Positions 1-9,985 of a stretch of DNA of 57,500 nucleotides are shown piece after piece. Source of the DNA: Symbiodinium natans (taxonomy: Eukaryota > Sar > Dinophyceae > Suessiales > Symbiodiniaceae). Each line of letters starts with the position of its first letter. The stretch's first letter is position 1. Under the pieces are notes generated by a model, which worked only from the letters and a program-made list of their open reading frames with translations, was not told the DNA's origin and made no database searches. The position numbers and the translations under genes are program-made. The stretch spans positions 326,741 through 384,240 of the forward strand of contig CAJNDS010002116.1 of assembly GCA_905221605.1 (NCBI GenBank). Direction: 5' to 3'.

Positions 1-330
1 AACCCTAAACCCTCAAAACCCTCAAAACCCTCAAAACCCCTCAAAACCCCTCAAAACCCTCAAAACCCTCAAAACCCTCAAAACCCTCAAAACCCTCAAA
101 ACCCTCAAAACCCTCAAAACCCTCAAAACCCTCAAAACCCTCAAAACCCTCAAAACCCTCAAAACCCTCAAAACCCTCAAAACCCTAAACCCTAGACCCT
201 AGACCCTAAACCCTAAACCCTAAACCCTAAACCCTAAACCCTAAACCCTAAACCCTAAACCCTAAACCCTAAACCCTAAGCCCTAAGCCCTAAACCCGAA
301 CCCTAAACCCTAAACCCTAAACACCCTGAA
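1..330. repeat. Telomere-type repeat array at the left edge
   Basis: The first ~185 bases are a tandem run of the 9-base unit CCCTCAAAA. It then changes to the 7-base plant/dinoflagellate telomere unit CCCTAAA with variants (CCCTAGA, CCCTAAG) up to about 330. The orientation (C-rich strand reading inward from the left edge) is what a left chromosome end would show, but the variant units and the many similar internal arrays in this window mean it could equally be interstitial or a contig edge. Confidence 0.9.
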
Positions 331-2985
331 CCCTCCTAGCCCTCTGATGCATCCTCGGTGACGCCGGTCCATGCGGGTGGCCGCTTGAAGGCCGCCAGCA
401 GCCTCATTCAGCTCAGAGAATCTGTCCCTAAACCCTAAACCCTATAGTTCTCCACAAGCTTTAGGGTTTAGGGTTTAGGGTTTAGAGGTTATGTTAGGGG
501 ATCTGCCCTAAACGGAAATCCTCCCTAAAGCCCTTCGGGTTCGGCAACCTCAGAGAACACGGCGCCAGATTTGGGGTTTAGGCTTAGGGGTTATGGTTTA
601 GGGTTTAGGGTTTTGGGTTTTGGGTTTAGGGCTTAGGGTTTAGGGTTTAGGGCGCCGCTGAGGGTGCATGTGTTGGGATGCTGGTGGCTTTCGGGCGGCT
701 TCTGGCTTAAGGGTTCAGAATGGGTGTAGGACTCAGGCTTTCGGAGAACCCGCGCCCCTGTCTGAGGGTTTTGCAGGAGGCCAAGCCCCCAAACCCCAAC
801 TCTCATCCCTAAACCCCTACATACCTATCTTGAGCATGTGCATGCGAAGTCATGGGACCCGTGGCTCGCCGCAGGCGAACCCAGCATCCCTGAAAACCCC
901 CAGACGCCCACAAGCGGGGATCCGGGTGAGCTCCGAGAAGGCTTAGGGTTTAGGGTTTAGGGTTTAGGGTTTAGGGTCTGGGGTCTAGGGTTCAGGGTTT
1001 AGGGTGTGGGGTTTGGGGTTTAGGGGTTCGAGGAAGCAAACCTCCCCTGAACCCGAAAACCCCCAAATGGCTCGAGCCTCTGGTAGTCCTGATCCTGAAC
1101 CTTGGGCTGTTTGCGAGCAGAGGCCCTGTCTACGGTTTAAGGTCTGGGGGGGTAGGGCTTAAGTTTGATCGTCGCAGTGCTAGAGCCTGTCGTCGTGGGT
1201 GGGTCGCGCTAAGCAGCAGCAGGGTAACGTCACTTCGTAATGTCTCTAAAGGCTCATGAACATAGCTTCTGGTTGGCTTAACCCGTGTCTGTGGCTGACT
1301 TGATGAACTGACACGTAATTGTGAAGGACATGGCTCGTGTCAGAGACTCCTGCTCCGACCCTAAACCCTATACCCTAAACCCTCAACCCTGAACCGTGAA
1401 CCCTACGTCACGTGCTGAGCATTGCCCGGACCATGAAAGGAGGACGGTAAGTGACAAATAGTGTACTTAGTCTGGCAAAGGTCCGTGCTAAGTTAAGATT
1501 AGACCCTCAGAGACCCTGGGCCCCAAGCCAAAACCCAAAACCCCAAACCCTAACCCCTAAACCCCAAACCCTAAACCCTGAACCCTAGTTCTCCACTGCA
1601 TGCGAGGAGCCAGCAAGTAGCGGACGTCTACGTCCCCGCCGGGCAGGGCCCCGGACGGGATCCAGAGGTAGGGATCTAGCTCCTGGATGGCTTCGACGAG
1701 CTGGGGTTTAGGGTTTAGGGTTTAGGGTTTAGGGTTTGGGGTTTGGGGTTTGGGGTTCAGGGTTCAGGGTTCAGGGTTCAGGGTTCAGGGTTCAGGGTTC
1801 AGGGTTCAGGGTTCAGGGTTCAGGGTTCAGGGTTCAGGGTTCAGGGTGTGAACCCCGAAACCCTGACGAGACACCGGGAAATCTTGAAAAGACACACGAG
1901 AGTGTGAGTGGTAGATGCGTCCGACCAGCGAAAATCGCAAATGCCCAAACCCTAAACCCTAAACCCTAAACTCAAAACCCTAAACCCCAAACCCTCAACC
2001 CTCAACCCTAAACCCTCAAGCCCCTAAACCCTAACCCTAAACCCTAAACCATCAACCCTCTAAACCCTAAACCCTAAATCCTAGACCCTAAACCGCAGGG
2101 CATGCGGCTGCTGCTGTTTAGGGACCTCAATCTGGACATGCTATCCCTCCGCACCGAATAGGGCATCGCCCCACCCTGTATCCAGAAAGACACTGGCAAC
2201 CACGAGAACCGATTAGGGTTTAGGGTTTAGGGTTTGGGGTTTGGGGTTTAGGGTTTAGGGTTTAGGGTTTAGGGTTTAGGGTTTAGGGTTTAGGGTTTAG
2301 GGTTTAGGGTTTCGGGCGCCACTCCGCAAATCGCAGATACCTACAACGAAAGCTCTGACGACGCAGGTAGGGTGGCAAAAGCGCACGAAAACACGCGTGG
2401 GGGCTACAAATTAGCATCCTGCCCACACTCTGTGGTTCGTGGCGCTTCTGGAACCTATGCCGTGCCTTTTCCTGTCGGAGAGCCCCGGAAGGTTCAAAAC
2501 GCCAAACGCCATATTTATGGTTTAGGGTTTAGGGTTTAGGGTTTAGGGTTTAGGGTTTAGGGCTTAGGGTTTAGGGTTTAGGGTTTAGCGTCCGTAGCAG
2601 GTTTAACATTTAACCCACTGGCAGGCAGACCCGGCAACGGCAAAATGAAAGCTAAGCTGCACCATGAGCCCTAAACCCTAAACCCTAAACCCTAAACCCT
2701 AAACCCTAAACCCTAAACCCTAAACCCTAAAACCCTAAACCCTAAACCACAAGACCTCGGTTGGCCCGTCCTCGATATGTTGGAAGCCCAGGCGGGCAAA
2801 GTACGCCTCCAGCAGGCAGAAACTGTCGATCAGGAGGCTGCGTTTGGAGTGCGTAATATTTGGGTTTAGGGTTTAGGGTTTAGGGTTTAGGGTTTAGGGT
2901 TTAGGGTTTAGGGTTTAGGGTTTAGGGTTTAGGGTTTAGGGTTCAGGGTTCAGGGTTTTGGGTTTAGGGTTTAGGGTCCAGACTG
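331..2985. repeat. Mosaic of interstitial telomeric arrays, no gene
   Basis: Arrays of TTTAGGG or CCCTAAA alternate in orientation with unrelated GC-rich spacers of about 80-400 bases. Clear arrays: 460-490 and 590-650 (TTTAGGG), 943-1025 (TTTAGGG), 1540-1590 (CCCTAAA), 1704-1850 (TTTAGGG changing into about 14 copies of TTCAGGG), 1945-2095 (CCCTAAA), 2214-2312 (TTTAGGG), 2519-2588 (TTTAGGG), 2669-2748 (CCCTAAA), 2862-2976 (TTTAGGG). Reading frames through these arrays encode only repeat peptides. I see no gene in the spacers. Confidence 0.9.
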
Positions 2986-4245
2986 CAAAGAAGAGCACTA
3001 CTCCCTGACTACTCCAAAACCGGCTCGCAGTCGTCAGGACCTCCTTACACACAATTACCGCACAAGTCGGGCTTCAGGCATTCTAATGCCTCACACGCGA
3101 CCTCGCCGCAGCGGCCAACAATTAAGCTTCCCACATAATGTCATTTTTGCGGTGATGGTACTCGCAACTTCATCAATGAAAGTAGTGATGCCGAGATACA
3201 GGTGGTAGTGATGATGACGATGATGATGGCAATGATATTTACAATAGGATCAGAATAGCAACAAGAAGAACACCAATGACAAGACTCAGGAAGCAGCACT
3301 CACATTCATAAAGTCGAAAGCAACTAGTAAAATCCCGAAGCAGCGTGTCAACACGAAGGGCGTCCGACGTGCTCTTACAGAAGCCCTCAGCCCCACTAGC
3401 CGCTGCCGCGAATTCTAACCCCCCACCCCCCCCCCACCAAAACCAAAACCAAACCCCGCGACCCCCCTATAATTGCCCCCCAAAACCAAAACCCCACAAC
3501 GCTTCTGCCCTTAAACCCTGTCACCCTTCAGTCCCCCCCCTATAATTGTCCCCCCACAAAAACCCAGACCCCCCCCAAAGAGAGCCCAATATGGGTCCTA
3601 AGCCCCCACAGAGCCCCACATATCCCCCTCCCTCCTCCTGAATGGAAGGAATGGAACCTTTACCTTGTCTTTAGGATCCCTATATGGAAAAAAAAAACTA
3701 AGGTACACAGTAGGTATAATCCCTTAATTAAGAGGGGGGTGTAGGGGGGGGGGGGGCTCTCTCTGCGCCAAGAACATCTGCAGAGTGGCCTCAAGGCCTG
3801 CAGATTGAGGTTCCAGCGCCAGAATCTCCGCGGGCAGCATTGGCTAGGACTTAGGGATTAGGTTGTAGGGCTTAGTGTTTGGGATTTCGGGAGTCTGCAT
3901 GCTGTAACGAAGTATGACGTAGAAGAAGAAGAAGAAGAAGCAGAAGAAAAACAAAGGAGCCCAAAACCCTAAACCCTAAACCCTAAACCCACCCCAAACT
4001 TCCTAAACCGTGGTCTAGCTTGGAGGGGGGGGGGGTTCCTCTCTCGGGTGACAGGCGACAATGGGGAGGAGGACCTCATCGGGTTCTTGGGGTTTTTGGG
4101 TTTGGGGTTTTGGGGCTTTTGGGTTTGGGGCTTTGGGTCTGGGGTTTGGGTTCAGGGTTTAGAGCCTCTCTGAGCACAGACAAGTGTTGGTGGACAGTTA
4201 GGGTGTTAGGGTTGACAAGTTTTAGGGCTCGGATTACCTGAGCTT
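2986..4245. other. Gene-free spacer with microsatellites
   Basis: Unique sequence with low-complexity patches: ATG/GAT-rich repeats near 3205-3235, C-rich runs at 3418-3580, an A-run near 3690, a G-run near 3748-3757, a GAA repeat near 3922-3945, and a short CCCTAAA array at 3965-3990. No reading frame here has recognisable protein content. Confidence 0.6.
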
Positions 4246-4409
4246 TATAGATTCAGGTTTGACCACCACGCAACAGTAAAATACCGTTAAGCCATGGAAA
4301 GCATGCGCGCTATACTTTTTCCAGAGGGCTGATTGAGCATAGTAGCAACGAGTAACACATCGGTATGCACAACATGGAAAATGAGCACAGAATCCGAAGA
4401 TAAACTATA
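4246..4409. repeat. 164-bp direct repeat, left copy (possible LTR)
   Basis: This segment is repeated in the same orientation at 9822-9985; I found one difference (GAGCACAG here, GAGTACAG there). Both copies begin TATAG and end CTATA, so each has short inverted ends. Near-identity implies recent origin of the pair. The copies bracket retroelement-like coding remnants on the minus strand, so they may be the LTRs of one ~5.7 kb element. No convincing target duplication was found outside the pair (AGCTT on the left, GACTT on the right). Confidence 0.75.
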
Positions 4410-5771
4410 CCCCCCTCACCGAATGATGTCTAATCGATGAGGCGCGCTATGTGCAAACCGGCAAATGGACATCCACTGCATGTGTTTTCGAAAGTTGCTA
4501 AGCTCATCTCTGCGATGATCCTTTGAATTCTGGATCGGCCTAAGCATCGATCGCCGCGCACCGGCTTGAAAAATTAGACACCGGCGGGGATACATGATGC
4601 CTGCAAAAGAAACATGCAAACACTTCGGTTTGGAAAAACGGGTATAGGGCTTCACCACTCACGATTGTAACATTCCACGCCCTAAGCCTCACTACCCAGA
4701 AAAAAGGCTCCTGCAAAACGTATGTGATGTTTGGAGAAGCCTACAAGCCCTAAACCCTAAAGCCCTAAACCCTGCAGTCCAAAGGAAGGGATGTTGGGAG
4801 AGAGCCGAGTCCGGGACTTCCACACTCTGTTGCAACAGATCCTACCTCGGCTGGAAGGCACGACGGCTTGTTTGCACATGTCCTCCAAGTTGTTCGGAGG
4901 TTGGGTGGGTTGGGCTAAGTTGAAATTGCTTCTTTTTCCCAAAAACCAAGCGTCGTTCCCGGCTGCACTCTTCCACGCCGAATCTATTTCAAGCTAACCC
5001 GGCCTATGCCTAGGCTGCCTAATAATAGAACCCGATATCATCTAAACGAGCGCAGCCGGCTCAAAAGTCTTACAGTAGAGGCTGGCACTGACGGCTTCAG
5101 TCGAAGTCTGTGTTGGCGACTGCGGCGCTGATGGCTTCGGCGGTCTTCTGCAACAACACCGTCTTTCTTCTCGATGGCTGCTTCAATGCTGGGGGGGGGG
5201 GGGGGTGTGGTGGGCCAAGGGCCTACTGGCAATAAAAACCAACCCACTCCTCAAATCCAGCCGCCAGCCACTGTGCCACACTCCATTACACGATCATCTT
5301 TACGCGCTCAGGCCCAGCACACGTAATGGTCGCCGCATTCAGCACGCCTGAGCTGGGATGGCTGGGAGGTCGGGAAATCAAACGATTCATATGGTTTCAA
5401 GTCTTAACATTCGCAAGAACATCCTTAAAACAAACCATCTCAAATCCAAGACAAAAAACTCTGGACTCTCTCGTTGACCCCCACACTCGTGGAGCAACAG
5501 TCCACATTGTCCCTGACGATGCGCACATCGTCAAGCGGGTTCTCCGAGTGCACATCATCCGGTGGGCAAAGGCCCACTGTCTGAACCTCCTTCGTGCTTT
5601 CATGGCCTTCATCGCCTGGTAGGTCAGGCGCGGCATAGCTCGTGTAGAGGTCTATGTCGAGGCTCTCGGAGCTGCCAAAGCAGCAGAAGTGCAAGTGCTG
5701 CAAAAAGCAGCTAGTGTTTAGAAAACGGGAGTTGCCATCTCTGCAAGACAGCGTGCACAGAAGGAGGGGAG
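4410..5771. other. No supportable gene; spacer inside the retroelement
   Basis: Short overlapping frames on both strands have no recognisable domain. A G-run lies at about 5190-5203, and a short stretch of the ATGAAGGCC-type unit (minus strand) lies near 5598-5620, related to the longer minisatellite at 7215-7425. Confidence 0.5.
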
Positions 5772-7317
5772 TTAAATAGGTGTCTCAAGCGGCGCAGTAG
5801 CTGCGCGTACCACGGATGTGGCCCGCACAGCTGCGATCATGTATCGCTGAACGGTGTGCATTAAGTTCGGGTCGACATCAGACGTGGCAACACCGAATCT
5901 GGTACAAATTGCAGGCAGGGCATCTTCTCGGAAACCGGTGGGAAGCATGCGATGTCGCAAGTGTGCTGTGCTAGGGCACCTCCAAAAACGGTGTCCTGCA
6001 GTGTCTGCCTCAAGGCGACATCTCATGCACTGGACCCTCGCTGGGCCGCGTGCATCTTTCTGGATCTCTGGTCTAAGTGCTCCTATGAGGATCGTCCGGA
6101 GGATGCCTCTGTCAAGGAAGCTAAGAGTGGTAGACTTAAATTTTGAGGAATGTCCCAGCTCGAACGTCCCACGGTGCTGATGATATGCTGTCTGCAAAAC
6201 TCACGACGGTGATGCTTGACAGCCGAGAAGTCCGGAGAGCTGAGGTCAAAGGACAGCGGCCCTGGCAGGCTCATGGTGTTTAGCGCAGGCCACGCACCAC
6301 CAAGGTCTCTCAAAGAATGGCAAAGTACGTGGAAAGGTGTGGCACTTGCCTGGTCTGGGGCGCAGTGAGGCATTGCTGGATGTGTTCTACGTCCTGTTTT
6401 AGCTCGTCTGAGCCTGTGGCGATCACAGCGCGCAGGAAGCTGATGCTTTGCAAAAGGACAACATAGCGGGGTATGAAGCGGTGACCCTTGTATACTACGG
6501 CCCAGAAGAGGGCCTTGTCCCAAGCTGCGCGTCGCTGGCCAGCGATCGCACGCTCCAAGCATTGCAAGAGGTTCTGACTCTGTTGCGCTTCAGGAGGCCG
6601 CACAGAGGCCCCATATGCCCACTTTGCTGTAAATACACTCTCCAAGACCTGAACGCGCATTTCATACGGAAGGCACGCCGCCCGCTTGAGGGTGTTTTTT
6701 AACACTTGACTGCTTTCAACCCCCCACATCGAACCCAAGGGTCCAAACATGGGGCGTACAAGACGCTCCAGGGAGCAGCTGTTGGACGCTGGAGACATCA
6801 GCGCCCGCTCTGGAGTAAATTTGGCATTTCTTAGGGTTGAGCTGGCTATTAATGAGGGCATCGAATTGCTGGCCAAGACGCAGAATGATAGCAATGGCCT
6901 CAGGGTTATAGTGGCGACTATAGAGCGCCCTTGCCTCTTTCAACATGCCGGAGGGGACAGAGTCCTTGGTCCGCCAAACCCAGACAGACATGATGGCGTT
7001 TAGCATAAGGATGCTCATGCTGCAACCTTGCACTATGCCAACTTTGGCTCGGAAAGGGTCAGACGCTGCAGCGTGCATTGCATAGTAGAGTACATGAAGC
7101 GCAGGGGTGCGCAGATTGCGTCGGGCAATCCAAGTTTTTGCAGGAGACTAATACCAAGTTCAGGGTCTATTCTATCAAAGCAGGCGCTATAGTCCAGACT
7201 AACCCCAACGACATGCGTTTCATCAACGCCTTCGTGGCCTTCATCGCTTTCATGGCCTTCATCGCCTTCATGGTCTTCATCGCCTTCGGGCCTTTCACGG
7301 CCTTCATCGGCTTCCAC
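5772..7317 (-). pseudogene. LINE-type reverse transcriptase, decayed
   Basis: The RT is split over several minus-strand frames. At 7317-7033 the peptide VGVSLDYSACFDRIDP is an RT motif-A region (catalytic Asp in a SLDxxxxFD context), followed by a helix GISLLQKLGLP. At 7078-6716 the peptide VGIVQGCSMSILMLNAI is the motif-B region (GxxQGxxxS). At 6197-5772 a tail with CMRCRLEADTAGHRFWRCP fits the Cys/His zinc element that follows RT in many LINE proteins. No intact YxDD box was found in the single frames. Frame changes and the minisatellite just before motif A show it is not functional. Style and repeats fit dinoflagellate LINEs; clade is not assigned. Confidence 0.75.
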
Positions 7318-7425
7318 GTGGAGCTCGCCTTTGCAGCCTTCATCGCCTTCATCGTCTTCATCGGTTTCATGGCTTTAATGGCTTACATGGCTTTCATGGC
7401 TTACATGGCTTTCATGGACTTCCTA
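7215..7425. repeat. Minisatellite of TTCATGGCC/TTCATCGCC units
   Basis: A run of 9- to 12-base units close to TTCATGGCC and TTCATCGCC; on the minus strand they read ATGAAGGCC and give MKAMKA or DEGHEG peptides by frame. It lies directly upstream (minus sense) of the RT motif-A coding region. Confidence 0.8.
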
Positions 7426-7831
7426 TTCTATGCCACGCGCTGAGATCTGAACATGTAACATGAAACATGTCGGTTCGGTGATGCTGTCGAGCCCCGTGCC
7501 ACGCATGTTTCATGGTACCAGGCATCAGGTGGGATTTAGGGCCTAGGGGCATGGCCAGCGAAGAGACACATGACAGTCCGTGGGATCAGAGGCAACCCTG
7601 AACCTAGAGTCCTACACACACTTTCCTCCGGGCCTACACTACACCCACAACCTCGTCCACACTAACAACCGTCCATGAATGATGAACTTCCTCGATGATG
7701 GCCAAACCCCGGACCCGCAAAATGCGCTGGCCTCAACCCGGTTCGTCAGCCAGCCCGCGCGCAGCACAGCGATGGCCAGGACCTGGACCAGGAAGGCTTG
7801 GAAGGCTAACTTGACTCAATCTAGTTCGGGC
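7426..7831. other. No gene seen
   Basis: Unique GC-rich sequence between the RT remnant and the Gag-like remnant; no convincing frame or repeat. Confidence 0.4.
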
Positions 7832-8164
7832 TTAGGGCCTAGGGCTACCTAGATGTGAGGCCAGCGACTGATTCTCATTGATGGGAAGAGCCGACAGCGA
7901 AGCGTCAAAGGCAACATGAATGAACGCGTACCCGGCCAGCAACTCTGAAGTCCGCCATAAACCTCCATCTGCTACCCAACTCAACCCACAGCCTGCCTCA
8001 GCGAGCTCAGCGCCAGCACATCCACGATCATAGATGTCCAGATCGTACTTCATTCTGGTCGACTTCCGGACTTGACGAAGGAAGATATCTCTCAACGTGG
8101 TTTCGTCGGGTTTGTGACTCAAACCAGCCACAACAAAGTCCCAGTTATAGAGGAACGTGGTCAA
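7832..8164 (-). pseudogene. Gag-like fragment of a copia-type retroelement
   Basis: The minus-strand frame contains a segment SHKPDETTLRDIFLRQVRKS followed by TRMKYDLDIYDRG. This arrangement (a loop, a helix with an xxFLxQxRxS core, then a basic-aromatic helix) is of the kind I associate with Gag capsid-like regions of dinoflagellate copia elements. It is downstream, in the minus sense, of the coiled-coil Gag-like frame at 8745-9785 and probably belonged to the same protein. The intervening ~580 bases are not open. The family call rests on pattern memory only. Confidence 0.45.
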
Positions 8165-8744
8165 ATCGTCACCTAGCAGCTACAGAGTAAAGAGATCCCG
8201 CAGCTTCGTTAGTTTTGAAATGCTGTTCAAACATAAACAAAACTTGCCTACCCCTTACAGCCCGGCCCGCTGCTGCCTCAGACTCTTTGAAGTTGAGCAC
8301 TTGACGGGCAAGCTCACCTTTGGCGACCTTACTTAAAAGCATCGTCCGGCCTATCAGACGCAGCCCTTACTGCTTCCCTTGTTGCTGTTTTCCAAGAGCA
8401 ATAGGTTTCCGGATTGGGAAAATCTGGGAGCTTGACCACTTCAGCTTCTTTGACTTTGGGCTTGTCTTCATCAGGGGTCATTTCGCCTTTTAAAAAACTT
8501 CGCAGCCTCTAAGAGCGCTTGTTGCAAAGCTACGGTACTTTGGTCTCCCACGCTACCCGGCGTACCCACAGGGGCCGCAGTTTGCAATCCTAGCGAGGGT
8601 CCTGTTTGGGGACTAGCCCGGACGGCAACTGCCCGGCTGACGCCGGTGGCGTACCTGAAGGCTGGGGTGCACCTGCGCGGAAAAGACCAGGAGGTGTTGC
8701 AGTGACATGGTTGTTGTTTCCCAGGAAGTTAGCAGCTAATGCCC
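8165..8744. other. Broken linker of the Gag-like protein
   Basis: No open frame of useful length on either strand. It separates the two Gag-like segments and is most simply decayed coding sequence of the same element. Confidence 0.35.
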
Positions 8745-9785
8745 TCAGCGATTCCGGATAACGTCAGGAGCCGATAAACTTGGACCTGCGGGCGCTTGAA
8801 AGCCTGAAAGCCCTGTTGATGTTGGCTGAGGAGGTTGATTGAACAGCGGATTCGGGCACCGAGGTGTTGAAGGGTTTGGCACCTGAGGAGTTGATGGATT
8901 GGGCGCTTGACTCACACCAGCAGTTGTCCCCTGAGACAAATGGCGGAGCTGAGCGACTTGCTCCTGCTCCCTCCTTAGCGCGTCCTCTAGGGACGACACC
9001 TCATCCTGAAGGCTGTCGTTCTGCCGATACATCTCATCCTCAGTTGCAGAAAACTCAGTCCTCAGTTCTGCCAGTTCACTCCTTAGCGATTCAACATGCT
9101 CATCGTAGCTTTTCCTAAGGTATGACCCGAAATGGAGCAATGCTAACTGTTTGTTTCCTTCAAAATCTTCGAGGTTTTGCTCCCTCAACTGTTCACTGCG
9201 TTCAAAACTTTGTTTTGCGCTTCTGTACATTTCTGTTTCGCTCTGAAGGTGGTGATCTCGCATCCTTAACTCTTGCATAAGCAAACCGGCGTTTCTAGCG
9301 CTGTCAAGTTCACTGTTGGCAAGTGTTGCTTCGAGGGATGCTACAACCTGTCTGTGGACGCTGTTGGCTGCTTCTTCAGCATTTGCGAAGTTCTGCTCAG
9401 CGGTCACTCTCATAGCTTCCATCAAGCCTTGGTGCCTGCGTTCAGCTTCTGACTCTAACAAGCTAACTCGTGCACGAACCTCATCTTCTGACAAACCTAT
9501 GTTGATACCTATGTTCTGCTGGAATTGTTGCCTGTGGAGATGCAGATGCGCAGCAATAGGTGGAGCAGCATTAGGGTTAGTGGGCCTAAAAGGAGCTTCT
9601 CCTGCGCCACTAAAAACGTTGATTCCAGGGCCACCAAGATTGGCTAACCCTTGGCTTCCCAAGTTTGAGAGCTGCTCTTCTTCTGCCAGCAGCGAAGTCA
9701 TTTCTTCTTCCCAGTCGCGGGAAGCGACCACGGATGCAGCAACTTCGGTGGTACCAGTTCGGAGGAACTCATGCACTGATTGCAC
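8745..9785 (-). CDS. Coiled-coil Gag-like protein (retroelement)
   Basis: An intact 346-aa minus-strand frame, the longest in the host flank. Residues 1-60 are acidic (SRDWEEEMTSLLAEEEQ). Residues ~100-290 are a long heptad-rich Glu/Leu/Arg/Gln coiled coil. The C-terminus is Pro/Ser/Thr-rich with a short repeat NPSTPQVPNPSTPR. It starts about 36 bases inside the 164-bp direct repeat at 9822-9985, the position expected for gag just after an LTR. No zinc knuckle or enzyme motif is seen. A structural or assembly protein of a dinoflagellate-type retroelement is the best reading; an unrelated host coiled-coil protein cannot be excluded. Confidence 0.5.
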   Translation of the reverse strand: MQSVHEFLRTGTTEVAASVVASRDWEEEMTSLLAEEEQLSNLGSQGLANLGGPGINVFSGAGEAPFRPTNPNAAPPIAAHLHLHRQQFQQNIGINIGLSEDEVRARVSLLESEAERRHQGLMEAMRVTAEQNFANAEEAANSVHRQVVASLEATLANSELDSARNAGLLMQELRMRDHHLQSETEMYRSAKQSFERSEQLREQNLEDFEGNKQLALLHFGSYLRKSYDEHVESLRSELAELRTEFSATEDEMYRQNDSLQDEVSSLEDALRREQEQVAQLRHLSQGTTAGVSQAPNPSTPQVPNPSTPRCPNPLFNQPPQPTSTGLSGFQAPAGPSLSAPDVIRNR

Positions 9786-9821
9786 GCAAACCCAAGGAAA
9801 TCAGCACTACTGCTGATAACC

Positions 9822-9985
9822 TATAGATTCAGGTTTGACCACCACGCAACAGTAAAATACCGTTAAGCCATGGAAAGCATGCGCGCTATACTTTTTCCAG
9901 AGGGCTGATTGAGCATAGTAGCAACGAGTAACACATCGGTATGCACAACATGGAAAATGAGTACAGAATCCGAAGATAAACTATA
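9822..9985. repeat. 164-bp direct repeat, right copy (possible LTR)
   Basis: Same-orientation copy of 4246-4409, beginning TATAG and ending CTATA, with one base difference noted. In the minus-strand reading this is the upstream (5') copy, immediately before the Gag-like start at 9785. Confidence 0.75.

Larger units (their letters stand above)
4246..9985 (-). mobile_element. Probable non-autonomous LTR retroelement with nested LINE fragment
   Basis: The region lies between two near-identical 164-bp direct repeats. In minus-strand order it holds: the repeat at 9985-9822; only ~36 bases later a 346-aa coiled-coil Gag-like frame (9785-8745); a further Gag-like segment (8164-7832); then a decayed LINE-type reverse transcriptase (7317-5772); then the other repeat. 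No LTR-type protease, integrase or RNase H was recognised. The Gag start sitting directly inside the repeat suggests the repeats are real LTRs, while the LINE-type RT suggests a second element inserted or captured. The composite reading is inference. Confidence 0.5.

Noticed and set aside
1736-1969. Open frame of GFRVQGS repeats, and similar frames elsewhere in TTTAGGG arrays
   Set aside because: The peptides are direct translations of telomere-type repeats; 7-base arrays stay open in some frames without coding.
6310-6894. 194-aa minus frame as an independent gene
   Set aside because: It lies between the RT motif-B region and the C-terminal Cys/His segment, so it is better read as the decayed remainder of the same LINE protein.
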